Positions 33,686 through 41,918 of a stretch of 64,000 bases of DNA are shown in pieces. Each line of letters opens with the position of its first letter. Positions within the stretch are counted from its first letter, which is position 1. Location: the NCBI RefSeq assembly GCF_002930105.1, contig NZ_PJRN01000009.1:62001-126000 (forward strand), written 5' to 3'. Both the position numbers and the translations under genes were made by a program. A model generated the notes under the pieces. The model was given only the letters and a program-made list of their open reading frames with translations, was not told the origin of the DNA and searched no databases. Source of the stretch: Billgrantia saliphila (GTDB lineage: Bacteria > Pseudomonadota > Gammaproteobacteria > Pseudomonadales > Halomonadaceae).

Positions 33686-34021
33686 CTAGGCGGCTCCCGA
33701 CTCCCGGAAGTTATGCCAGGCATGGTGGTAGAGCACGCCGGCATAGCCGTTACGCTGGATAATCTTGAGAATCTTCGCGGGATCTTCGTCATTCAGGGCC
33801 TTGTGCAGTTTCGCCCGCTGCTCTTCATCCAGGGCCTCGTACCAGTGGTAGGGCATGCCCTGGGCATTGCTATCCTCGGTCTTGCGCATCAGGTCAATTT
33901 CGATGCGCCCGCCATGTCGATACAGTATGTCGTAGCCCTCCTGCAGCTGAGCCGACGGTACGTCGCACGGCTTTTCGAGACCTTCCAACACGTTGTAGTA
34001 GTAATAGCTCAGCGGTTGCAT
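33686..34021 (-). CDS. Conserved hypothetical protein, 111 residues
   Basis: A soluble, mostly polar protein that I cannot place in a family. It starts MQPLSYYYYNVLEGLEKP, includes GGRIEIDLMRKTEDSNAQGMPYHWYEALDEEQRAKLHKALNDED, and ends in an aromatic-rich YAGVLYHHAWHNFRES. GGAGGAG precedes the ATG at good spacing and a strong terminator follows, so it is a real, probably monocistronic gene. Codon use matches its neighbours. Confidence 0.75.
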   Translation of the reverse strand: MQPLSYYYYNVLEGLEKPCDVPSAQLQEGYDILYRHGGRIEIDLMRKTEDSNAQGMPYHWYEALDEEQRAKLHKALNDEDPAKILKIIQRNGYAGVLYHHAWHNFRESGAA

Positions 34022-34281
34022 GTGGCTCCTCCAGCGGTATGCCGTTGCTTGTCTTTGCCAACCTACTTCCTTTCTTCATCCTGCCTGAGACAGGGCGGCG
34101 AGCTCAATGGAAAAAGGCACGCCATACCGCGCACACCTGGGTAGCCACGGCGGAATTGCTTTGCAGCGAGGCTCACCTCGTCGGGATCACTGCGGGAAGA
34201 TATTCGGCCAGCGGTGAAGTAGGCCACCGGGGCCGCGCCGCCGATGGCCCTTCACCTTACAGGCGCTGCCGGCGCACGATG

Positions 34282-34770
34282 TCAGCCACCGAACTTCTCG
34301 TTCTCGCCCAGGTTCGGGGTGGCGTCCTTCTTGATGTTGGCCTTGGCGAACTCATAAAGCTGGAACACCTTGCTCTCCTTGGCCTTCCAGTGTTCGCCCA
34401 TGGTCACCTTGATCTCCAGCAGGGCGAGGTCCGGATCGTCCTTGCCGTCGGGAAACCAGGCCGCGACGAACGGGTTCCAGTACTTCTCGACCAGCTCGCG
34501 GTCAGCGGTCAGGTTGGCCTTGCCCGAGAGCGACACGTACACGCCCTCTTCCTGATCGGAGAAGCTGAGGCAAACGTCGTGGTCGCGGCTGGTCTCGGAA
34601 ACCTTCTCGGCACTGCGGCGGGTGAAGAACCACAGGGTGCCGTCATATTCATCCTGCACCAGGTGCATCGGCCGGGCGCGGGGCATCTCGCCGTCCAGCG
34701 TGACCAGCATGCCGACTTTGATGTCCTTGATCATCTTCCATATCTTCTGCTTGTGTTCAGGGCTGGACAT
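34282..34770 (-). CDS. Pyridoxamine 5'-phosphate oxidase family (general stress protein 26-like)
   Basis: A 162-residue split-barrel flavin-binding protein. KIWKMIKDIKVGMLVTLDGEMPRARPMHLVQDEYDGTLWFFTRRSAEKV and the later VYVSLSGKANLTADRELVEKYWNPFVAAWFPDGKDDPDLALLEI match the GSP26-type PPOX family. Such proteins bind FMN or FAD; their role in stress is unclear. AGGAGG precedes ATG 34770. Confidence 0.88.
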   Translation of the reverse strand: MSSPEHKQKIWKMIKDIKVGMLVTLDGEMPRARPMHLVQDEYDGTLWFFTRRSAEKVSETSRDHDVCLSFSDQEEGVYVSLSGKANLTADRELVEKYWNPFVAAWFPDGKDDPDLALLEIKVTMGEHWKAKESKVFQLYEFAKANIKKDATPNLGENEKFGG

Positions 34771-34942
34771 GGCTTCAACCTCCTGTCGAGTTCGGTGCGG
34801 CGAATAACCGTCACGCCGGCAATGCCGAACATGACGGAATCAGCCTAGCTACCCGGGGCCACCTCAGCAAATGGGCCCTGCTTGTTCCGTGAGCCGAATC
34901 CGTCCGCGGCTCAGTTACCTTTAACCCTACCGGGGAGAGACC

Positions 34943-35284
34943 ATGATGGAGCGCCTGATCCCAACGGCTGCATTGAAGAAGCTGCAGGACAATAACGGTG
35001 TGCCCTTTGCCGAGGTATTCCGACACGGCTCGCTCCAGGTCGAGATCTACAAGCCCGAAGGGGTGGATCGCCAAACGCCGCATACCCGAGACGAGGTATA
35101 CGTCGTCCTCTCCGGCTCGGGCCATTTCGTCAACGGAGACACCCGGCAGCCCTTCGAGGCCGGTGAGGTGCTGTTCGTGCCGGCGGGCGTCGTCCACCGG
35201 TTCGAAGACTTCACCGATGACTTCGCCACCTGGGTGTTCTTCTACGGCCCGGAAGGTGGCGAAGCCGTATCGGAAACCTCCTGA
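34943..35284 (+). CDS. Cupin domain-containing protein
   Basis: A 113-residue single-domain cupin. Motif 1 is TPHTRDEVYVVLSGSGHFVNGD (residues 45-66), with His and Glu metal ligands; motif 2 is FEAGEVLFVPAGVVHRFED (residues 71-89), with the second His. The first His is in HTRDE rather than the common H-x-H-x-E, so metal use is uncertain. GGGGAGAGACC precedes the start, which is ATG 34943 or the next ATG. Confidence 0.85.
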   Translation: MMERLIPTAALKKLQDNNGVPFAEVFRHGSLQVEIYKPEGVDRQTPHTRDEVYVVLSGSGHFVNGDTRQPFEAGEVLFVPAGVVHRFEDFTDDFATWVFFYGPEGGEAVSETS

Positions 35285-35301
35285 CCCGGCAACCTCGAGC
35301 G

Positions 35302-35982
35302 TCAGCGCGCCAGCAGCCCCTCGGCCAGCGCCTCGCCGAGGCGGTCGACGGCAGCGGCCAGCTTCTCGTCGATGACGTGCAGATACTCCGTCCAGTCGTC
35401 GACGTGGTGCAGCTCCGCCTTGCCGTCCGAAATACCGCGCAGCACGATCAGCGGCACCTCGAAGCGCATGCAGGCGCGTAGGCAGGCGTAGCTCTCCATA
35501 TCCACCATCTCGGCGGCAATGGCCGCATAGGCCTCGCCCGAGACGATATTGGCGCCGGTGGAGAGCGTCGCCTCGGGAATGCCGGGGATGCGCAGCCGCA
35601 GGGGCATGATCGCCGGCAGGTCGAGAAAGGGCGTGGCGCCTTTCTCGAAACCCAGCGGCGAGGCATCCATGTCGCGGTAGGCGATGGAGCTCGCCTGATA
35701 GATCTCGGTCTGCTCGAGCGAACGGCTGCCGGCCGAGCCCAGCGACACCACCAGGTCCGGCAGGCGACCGTGCTGGGCGAGGGCGGCAAGGGCCGCGGTG
35801 AGTTCCACCGCTGCCTCAACAGGGCCGACTCCGGTCATGAATGGGGGAAAACGCTTCCGGAGGTGCGGGCCGTATTCGGCCTCGGCCGCCATCGCGAACA
35901 GCACGTTGCAGCCGCCGAGTTGCGTCAGCTTGGCCTCACCAGAATCATCGAACCGGGAGTAAGAAGTAGAGGAGTTGTTCAT
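35302..35982 (-). CDS. 5'-methylthioadenosine/S-adenosylhomocysteine nucleosidase-like protein
   Basis: A 226-residue nucleoside-phosphorylase-fold protein. MAAEAEYG opens the fold, PDLVVSLGSAGSRSLEQTEIYQASSIAYRDMDASPLGFEKGATPF carries the substrate region, VDMESYACLRAC is the Met-Glu motif that binds the ribose, and VLRGISDG contains the catalytic Asp. These match MTA/SAH nucleosidase-like proteins, but the C-terminal half is divergent, so the substrate is uncertain. ATG 35982 is preferred over ATG 36003 on family grounds. It is convergent with the cupin gene. Confidence 0.85.
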   Translation of the reverse strand: MNNSSTSYSRFDDSGEAKLTQLGGCNVLFAMAAEAEYGPHLRKRFPPFMTGVGPVEAAVELTAALAALAQHGRLPDLVVSLGSAGSRSLEQTEIYQASSIAYRDMDASPLGFEKGATPFLDLPAIMPLRLRIPGIPEATLSTGANIVSGEAYAAIAAEMVDMESYACLRACMRFEVPLIVLRGISDGKAELHHVDDWTEYLHVIDEKLAAAVDRLGEALAEGLLAR

Positions 35983-36040
35983 CGACGCTGCTCGCCTTGC
36001 CAAGGGGTACAGCGCACCAGTGTACTCTTGACGTGCTGGG

Positions 36041-36487
36041 CTACGTCAGTTTCCGCACCTCGGCCTCGCCGGGCAACAACTCGTCGTCGCTGCCGGCCTT
36101 GGGCGCCATGAAAGGTATGGGCTCGCCCGTCTTCTTGTCGACCAATCGTGAGTGTCGCTCACCCGGGGCAAACAGATGGCGCTCCCCCCACTGGCGCAAA
36201 GCCACCACGACGGGAAACAGGCTTTTCCCCCGTTCCGTCAGCACATACTCCTTGTAGGCAGTACCGTCCGATGCTGGCCGGGTTTCCAGGACGCCCGCTT
36301 CGACCAACTGGCGCAGGCGGTCGGACAATATGTTGCGGGCCACACCCAGGCTGCGCTGGAAGTCGCCGAAGCGGTTCGTGCCATCAAAAGCATCCCGCAC
36401 GATCAGCAGTGACCATCGATCACCGATCACATCGACGGAGCGCGCCACCGGGCAGGGCCCGTCATTCGCAGGTTTGCGACGAGACAT
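36041..36487 (-). CDS. HxlR family transcriptional regulator
   Basis: A 148-residue winged-helix regulator. CPVARSVDVIGDRWSLLIVRDAFDGTNRFGDFQRSLGVARNILSDRLRQLVEAGVLETRPASDGTAYKEYVLTERGKSLFPVVVALRQWGE is a full HxlR domain, with the N-terminal cysteine that often senses thiol-reactive compounds. It is divergent from an MFS gene across a 103-base gap with repeated AT-rich motifs, and probably represses that gene. Confidence 0.92.
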   Translation of the reverse strand: MSRRKPANDGPCPVARSVDVIGDRWSLLIVRDAFDGTNRFGDFQRSLGVARNILSDRLRQLVEAGVLETRPASDGTAYKEYVLTERGKSLFPVVVALRQWGERHLFAPGERHSRLVDKKTGEPIPFMAPKAGSDDELLPGEAEVRKLT

Positions 36488-36520
36488 GAAGCCCCCTTCG
36501 ATTTTACGAGCGATGTAGTT

Positions 36521-36570
36521 GCATTTTAAAACTCGCTGATCCAGCATTCAATCGGTTTCAATTTAAAACT
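36521..36570. promoter_or_regulatory. Direct repeats in the hxlR/MFS divergent promoter
   Basis: Two copies of an AT-rich motif (GCATTTTAAAACT at 36521-36533 and CAATTTAAAACT at 36559-36570) are spaced by about 38 bases in the divergent gap. Each contains the near-palindrome TTTTAAAA or TTTAAA. This is a good candidate for paired HxlR operators. Confidence 0.5.
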
Positions 36571-36590
36571 AGACTGATGGAGTGATGCTC

Positions 36591-37856
36591 ATGAAAGCTC
36601 CCTGCATCTCGACTGCATCGCTGTGCCATGACAGTACGCCCGTGCCGCATGCGGACATGTCGCGTGGATTGGTACTGCTGTTTTCCGCTACCAGTGGCTT
36701 GAGCGTCGCCAATGTCTATTACGCGCAGCCGTTGCTGGATGCGCTGGCCCTGGAGTTCAGCATCAGCCATGCGGCCGTTGGCGGCGTGATCACGGCTACA
36801 CAGGTGGGGTGCGCCTTGGCCTTGCTCTTGCTCGTGCCGCTGGGAGATCTTCTGGATCGCCGCCGCCTCATGGCCGTGCAGTTGCTGGCTCTGGTGGTCG
36901 CGCTCAGCGTTGTGGGATTGGCACCATCCACCTCGGTGCTGCTGGCCGGCATGCTTGCCGTCGGCCTGCTGGGCACAGCGATGACGCAGGGGCTGATCGC
37001 CTATGCGGCCAGCGCCGCCGCGCCCCATGAGCAGGGCCGTGTGGTCGGCGCGGCACAAGGCGGCGTATTCATTGGCCTGCTGCTGGCCCGCGTGTTCGCG
37101 GGCGGCGTCAGCGACCTGGCCGGCTGGCGTAGCGTGTACTTCTTGGCCGCCGCGTTGATGCTGGCACTCGCGGTACCGCTCTGGCGGCGGCTGCCAGCGC
37201 TTGCTGCCGCCCCTGGCAACATGCGCTATTCGCGCCTGATTGCCTCGATGCTGGAACTGCTACGAGAAGAACGAGCGCTGCAAATTCGTGGCGTGCTCGC
37301 GCTGCTGATGTTCGCGGCCTTCAATATCTTCTGGAGTGCACTGGTGCTGCCGTTGAGCGCGCCGCCCTACGAGTTCTCGCATACCGTCATCGGCGCCTTT
37401 GGCTTGGTCGGTGTCGTGGGTGCGCTGGCCGCTGCGCGTGCCGGGCGGTGGCAAGACCGGGGTTTCGGCCAACGCAGCAGCGCGGCTGCACTGGTGGTAC
37501 TGCTGCTGGCCTGGTGGCCCTTGTCACTGATGGAGTGGTCGCTTTGGGCGCTGATGATCGGGATCGTGCTGCTGGACCTCGGCGGTCAGGCGCTGCACGT
37601 GACCAACCAGAGCATGATCCTCCGTACCCGGCCGGAGGCGCACAGCCGATTGATCGGCCTCTACATGCTGTTCTACGCGGTCGGCAGTGGGCTGGGGGCG
37701 ATCGGCACGACTGCCACCTACGCCCATGCCGGCTGGCAAGGCGTCTGTGTCCTGGGTGCGGCGGTCAGCCTGCTGGCACTGATGTTTTGGGCGGCCACCC
37801 GGCAGTACATGCCGGCCCCTACGCCTCAGCTTGAAACGGGAACCAGAAGGCAATGA
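36591..37856 (+). CDS. MFS transporter
   Basis: A 421-residue major facilitator with about twelve hydrophobic segments. SATSGLSVANVYYAQPLLDALALEFSISHAAVGGVITATQVGCALALLLLVPLGDLLDRRRLM holds the family A-motif region (GDLLDRR). It resembles drug or sugar efflux members close to the YdhP/AraJ type. ATG 36591 is chosen because GGAG lies 8 bases before it; ATG 36585 is too close. The divergent HxlR gene suggests inducible export of a toxic compound. Confidence 0.9.
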   Translation: MKAPCISTASLCHDSTPVPHADMSRGLVLLFSATSGLSVANVYYAQPLLDALALEFSISHAAVGGVITATQVGCALALLLLVPLGDLLDRRRLMAVQLLALVVALSVVGLAPSTSVLLAGMLAVGLLGTAMTQGLIAYAASAAAPHEQGRVVGAAQGGVFIGLLLARVFAGGVSDLAGWRSVYFLAAALMLALAVPLWRRLPALAAAPGNMRYSRLIASMLELLREERALQIRGVLALLMFAAFNIFWSALVLPLSAPPYEFSHTVIGAFGLVGVVGALAAARAGRWQDRGFGQRSSAAALVVLLLAWWPLSLMEWSLWALMIGIVLLDLGGQALHVTNQSMILRTRPEAHSRLIGLYMLFYAVGSGLGAIGTTATYAHAGWQGVCVLGAAVSLLALMFWAATRQYMPAPTPQLETGTRRQ

Positions 37857-37951
37857 GGAACGAAGCGGATCCTATGACCCTGCCTAGAGGGGCCAATCCC
37901 AGTCATGAACGGCGCGAAGCGCTGCGCTCATGCTTCGATCCTCATCCATTC

Positions 37952-38284
37952 TCAGGCATCGCTATCGTTGCCGACCGTCTGGATGACCTCGAACCCCTCG
38001 AAGTTCGGCGGGCCCAGGTAGAGCCCCTCGCGCTTGCTCTGGCCGGCGTTGGCGTGCGCCTTGCGGAACGCCTCGGAGTGCGTCCAGGCTTCGAAGTCCT
38101 CGCGCGAACGCCAGATGGTGTGCGAGGCGTAGAGCACGTGGTCCTCCTTCTCGGGGCCGCGCAGCATATGAAACTCGACGAAGCCGGGCAGGCCCTGCAG
38201 GTGGGTCTCCCGCTCCAGCCAGATCTGCTCGAACTCTTCCACTCGCTCGGGGTTGACCCGAAAACGGTTCATGGCGATGAACAC
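37952..38284 (-). CDS. Antibiotic biosynthesis monooxygenase (ABM) domain protein
   Basis: A 110-residue ferredoxin-like ABM protein. It starts VFIAMNRFRVNPERVEEFEQIWLERETHLQGLPGFVEFHMLRG, with VLYASHTIWRSREDFEAWTHSEAFRKAHANAG as the conserved middle, similar to the HmoB/IsdG-like haem-degrading or ABM groups. The start is GTG 38284 because AAGGAG lies 8 bases upstream; the frame is open to 38371. Whether it binds haem cannot be told. Confidence 0.88.
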   Translation of the reverse strand: MFIAMNRFRVNPERVEEFEQIWLERETHLQGLPGFVEFHMLRGPEKEDHVLYASHTIWRSREDFEAWTHSEAFRKAHANAGQSKREGLYLGPPNFEGFEVIQTVGNDSDA

Positions 38285-38475
38285 GATATTGCTCCTTGTG
38301 GTCTGGCAGCCAATGGTGACCGGAAGACGATGACACCGACGTCGACAGGGGGCAAGGTCAGGATCGTCCAAGGCGCTGAAGCGCTGATCCCGCCGGTAGC
38401 TTGACTTCGGCTATGGATAACCGGGGTTGTTGGCTACGCTCAGATGATCCCTCCAAAGCGCTCAAGGAGGTCAAG

Positions 38476-39249
38476 ATGCTCGGCGCCATCGCCGGCGATA
38501 TCATCGGTTCGGTGCACGAAGGGAGCGGCACCAAGCACCGCGACTTTCCGCTGTTCACGCCGGACAGCACCTTTACCGACGACACCGTGCTCTGCGTTGC
38601 CGTCGCCGAGGTGTTGCTGCACGGCGGCGACTTCGTCGACGCCTTCCATGACTACTTCCATCGCTATCCGAACGCCGGATTCGGCGGCGGCTTCATGCGC
38701 TGGGCGGCAAAACGGGACAGGCAGCCCTACTACAGCTGGGGTAACGGCTCGGCCATGCGGGTGCCCCCGGTGGGCTTTGCCGCCACGTCGCTGGAGGAGG
38801 CGCTAAGCCTGGCCAGGCGCAGCGCCGAGGTCACCCACGACCATCCCGAAGGCATCCGCGGCGCCCAGGCGGTGGCGGCGGTGATCTTCCTGGCGCGCCA
38901 GGGTGCCGACAAGGCGAGCCTGCGTGCCGAGGTGAAGGGACGCTTCGGCTATGACCTCTCCCAAGCCCTGGATGAGATCCGACCGAACTATCGCTTCGAT
39001 GTCTCCTGCCAGGGCTCGGTGCCGCCGGCGATCCTCGCCTTTCTGGAAGCCGATAGTGTCGAATCGGCCATTCGCAATGCGGTATCGCTGGGCGGCGATG
39101 CCGACACCCAGGCGTGCATGGCGGGTGCGATGGCGGAGGCCTTCCAAGGGGGTCTGCCCGAGGCGCTGCGAAGAGAGACGTTGGCAAGGCTGACGCCGCA
39201 ATTGCGCGAGGTGGTGGAAGCCTTCGAAGCCCAATTCCCGGCATCCTGA
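38476..39249 (+). CDS. ADP-ribosylglycohydrolase family protein
   Basis: A 257-residue DraG-type hydrolase. MLGAIAGDIIGSVHEG is the N-terminal signature, FTDDTVLCVAVAEVLL carries the first metal-binding Thr-Asp-Asp, WGNGSAMRVPPVGFAA and SLGGDADTQACMAGAMAEAFQG carry the rest of the metal and ribose site. These enzymes remove ADP-ribose from proteins or small molecules. AAGGAGG precedes ATG 38476. No ADP-ribosyl transferase is visible in the window. Confidence 0.93.
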   Translation: MLGAIAGDIIGSVHEGSGTKHRDFPLFTPDSTFTDDTVLCVAVAEVLLHGGDFVDAFHDYFHRYPNAGFGGGFMRWAAKRDRQPYYSWGNGSAMRVPPVGFAATSLEEALSLARRSAEVTHDHPEGIRGAQAVAAVIFLARQGADKASLRAEVKGRFGYDLSQALDEIRPNYRFDVSCQGSVPPAILAFLEADSVESAIRNAVSLGGDADTQACMAGAMAEAFQGGLPEALRRETLARLTPQLREVVEAFEAQFPAS

Positions 39250-39276
39250 TGCCTGGTATGCCTGAAGCGACACCAT

Positions 39277-39918
39277 TCAACTCTTGCCGGTCGACTCGAG
39301 AACCGCCTGGCGCAGTGCTTCGGGAGGCTGGGCGCCCGAGAGGCCGGTGGTGCCGTTGAGGATGAAGGTGGGCACGCCGCTCACGCCCAGGCGCCGCGCC
39401 TCGTCGAGGCCGGCTTTTACCTCGCTCCGCCCCTGATCGCCCGCCAGAAAGGCGGGTATGTCGAGTTCCGTTAGCCCGCCGTCTCGGGCGGCGTTGGCCA
39501 GTACCGCACTGTCACCGATGTCCTCGCCCTCGACGAAGTAGCGCCGGAAGAGCGCGTCGACCACCGCCGACTGGACGCCATGTTCCCCGGCGAGCCAGAT
39601 CAGCCGGTGGGCGTCGAAGGTATTGGGCGTTCGCGTCATGCGCTCGTGGTGAATCTCGAGACCGGCCTGGGCAGCGGCAGCCTCCACCTGGGCGTCGAGA
39701 GCCTGGGAACGCTCCCAGGAACCGAACTTGGCGGTGCGGTAGTCACGCCGCGACAGACCCCCGGCGGGCATGTCGGGGTTGAGCTCGAAGGGGTGCCAGG
39801 TTACCGACACGCTGACTTCCTCGGGCAGTTCGGCCAAGGCGAGATCGAGATGGCGTTTGCCGATGAAGCACCATGGGCAGATGGCATCGGAAATCACGGT
39901 GATGTCGACGTGGGGCAT
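39277..39918 (-). CDS. DsbA family oxidoreductase (FrnE-like)
   Basis: A 213-residue thioredoxin-fold protein. It starts VDITVISDAICPWCFIGKRHLDLAL with the CPWC active site, followed by the helical insertion with PNTFDAHRLIWLAGEHG and the cis-proline segment GVSGVPTFILNG. This is the FrnE branch of DsbA-like proteins; there is no signal peptide, so it acts in the cytoplasm. The frame is open far upstream; ATG 39918 gives the family start, while ATG 39993 is an alternative with 25 more residues. Confidence 0.88.
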   Translation of the reverse strand: MPHVDITVISDAICPWCFIGKRHLDLALAELPEEVSVSVTWHPFELNPDMPAGGLSRRDYRTAKFGSWERSQALDAQVEAAAAQAGLEIHHERMTRTPNTFDAHRLIWLAGEHGVQSAVVDALFRRYFVEGEDIGDSAVLANAARDGGLTELDIPAFLAGDQGRSEVKAGLDEARRLGVSGVPTFILNGTTGLSGAQPPEALRQAVLESTGKS

Positions 39919-40042
39919 GGTCGCTGAGCCATGGGGTAGGGTTTCCTCGAACCCTACCATCTCCCGGTCGCGTTTGACGCTTGTTTCAGCCATCGGATAC
40001 CGAAAGGGTATCGTAAGCGAAAGCCACCGGGGAGAGACGCCG

Positions 40043-40442
40043 ATGCACCAGGGAAGCTGCCTGTGCGGGAAAGTGACATACGAGTACCGCGGCGAGATCG
40101 ATGAAGTCTCGATGTGCCACTGCCAGCAGTGCCAGAAGGCCCAAGGCTCGGCCTTCGCCGCCGTGGCGCCCATCCGCTCGGCCGACTTTCGCATCACCCA
40201 GGGCGCGGAATACCTCAAGGAGTACCGCGCCCACGCCGAACAAGGCGCGGGTGTTCTGCGCCGAGTGCGGCAGCCCGCTCTACAGCGCCCGCGACGACAT
40301 GCCCGAAGCCAAGCGGTTGCGGCTCGGCACCCTGGATACGCCCGTATCGCCCAGCAAACGCTACCACGCCTGGGTGTCTTCCAAGGCCGAGTGGTTCGAG
40401 CTTGCCGACGAGCTGCCCAGGTTTTCCGAATTCCCCCGTTGA
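40043..40442 (+). pseudogene. GFA family gene with a frameshift
   Basis: The first part reads MHQGSCLCGKVTYEY and CHCQQCQKAQGSAFAAV in frame with ATG 40043, matching the first zinc motifs of the GFA family. From about base 40230 the family match jumps one frame, where RVFCAECGSPLYSAR and the rest of the domain continue to TGA at 40440-40442. One extra C in the run at 40230-40232 explains the shift. It is either a recent pseudogene or a sequencing error. GGGGAGAG precedes the start. An intact relative lies at 21453. Confidence 0.8.
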
Positions 40443-40527
40443 GTGATCAGTGCCCCGCACAAGAAGGGCACAGAGTAGAGAAGAGCGTAGAGAGAAGAGA
40501 ACAAGAGCAGAGCGCAGGAGAGACCGG

Positions 40528-41379
40528 ATGGTGTACGTGGCAACGGCGGTGGGTCTGCTGCTGATAGCGGCACTGGCCATGCAGGCCTGGCGCCTGGCCG
40601 ATAACCGCGCGATGGACAAGGCCTGGGCCTGGCTGCAATCCCAGGCGCCCGCCACCGTCGAAACGTTCGATCCCGCCATGGTCGAAGGCCTGCCCGACGC
40701 GGCGCGGCGCTACTTCCTCTACACCATCGCCCCTGGCACACCGCTCCGTGTCGTCAGCGAAATCCATATGACCGGCGAGATCGGTCTCGGTAGCAAGGAA
40801 GCGCAGGGCTACCGCCCCATGCGGGCAAGGCAGATCCTCGCCCCGCCGCACGGCTTTATCTGGCGGATTCGGGCCGGTGCGGGGATCATGCAATTAAGCG
40901 GCTCGGACGGCATGGCCAACGGCCGCTCCTGGACTCGCTTCTGGCTCAACGGCACGCTTCCCGTCGCCCGGGCAGGCGACGACGAAAATCACCTACGCTC
41001 GTCGTTCGGCCGTGTGGCAGGGGAGGCCTCCTTCTGGACACCTGCCGCCCTGCTGCCACAGCATGGCGTGCGCTGGGAAGAGACCGACGAGCCCAATCTG
41101 GCACGAGCGGTAATCACCCACGGCACGCTGGAGCAATCGATAGAGATTGCCGTAGCCGAAAACGGCCAACCACTCTAGGTGAAGTTCCCACGATGGAGCA
41201 ACGCCAGCCCCGAGAAGGAGTGGCGACTCCAGCCCTTCGGCGGCTATCTCGACGACTTCCGTAATTTCGAAGGCTTCACCCTACCCACCAGGGTCCACGG
41301 CGGCAATCACTTCGGCACAGAGGCGTACTTTCCTTTCTTTCGGGCGAGGGTGGGGGAGGTGCGGCTTTTGGCGCCGTAG
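40528..41379 (+). pseudogene. DUF6544-like gene interrupted by an in-frame TAG
   Basis: From ATG 40528 the frame encodes an N-terminal membrane helix (VYVATAVGLLLIAALAMQ) and a body with LPDAARRYFLYTIAPGTPL and ARQILAPPHGFIWRIRAGAG, a pattern of the DUF6544 family. It stops at TAG 41176-41178, but the same frame then continues without gap through KEWRLQPFGGYLDDFRNFEGFTLPTRVHGGNHFGTEAYFPFF, the usual C-terminus of this family, to 41379. A single nonsense change therefore splits the gene. AGGAGAG precedes the start. Confidence 0.8.
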
Positions 41380-41491
41380 CCTTCCTCTCTAGTTGGGTTG
41401 CGTTGATCCAGCACATGGGAAAAGTCATGCTTCGGTGCTAGGCTGAAACGTAAAGACACATAACGACACACGTACGCTAGGGATAGCCCGC

Positions 41492-41866
41492 ATGAAAAAG
41501 GAGTCCACCGAGCCTTGTATCACTCTTCATCTGGCGTACCTTCGAGTGCAGGTTATGGACGGTGATATGTTGCTTGCCGACAGCACTCATGCTATCGAGT
41601 ATTCGTTCCGGCAGTACCTTTCCCGCGGCAATATTGGTATGGATCTGCTGATTCTCTCCAACACCGTGACCCGCTGTCCCCTTAACGGCGAAGCTTCGTG
41701 CTTCTCCTTTGGTGAGCGCAAGGATGTGGCGTGGAGTAGTCAGCGCCCGGTAGAGGGCATCCAGGGACAAATATTAAATGACTCCTTTCATTCCAATCAA
41801 GAAATCTCACTCTGGAAGGCTCTGCGGGAGCATTGTTTTCGGCGGGATGAAGTGTTAGCGAGATGA
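41492..41866 (+). CDS. Degenerate DUF427-like protein
   Basis: A 124-residue protein that aligns by eye along its first 90 residues with the DUF427 protein at 497: LRVQVMDGDMLLADSTHAIE, then SNTVTRCPLNGEASCFSF and VAWSSQRPVEGIQGQILND. The Y-PRLYLPR block is replaced by SFRQYLSRGN, and the C-terminal 30 residues are unrelated. It may be a decayed copy still open by chance. It marks the left edge of the AT-rich island. Confidence 0.6.
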   Translation: MKKESTEPCITLHLAYLRVQVMDGDMLLADSTHAIEYSFRQYLSRGNIGMDLLILSNTVTRCPLNGEASCFSFGERKDVAWSSQRPVEGIQGQILNDSFHSNQEISLWKALREHCFRRDEVLAR

Positions 41867-41918
41867 GAGTTTTTACTTGGCCTGTTTTTCTTTTGTTGGG
41901 TTTGGTTGAGGGGTTGGT

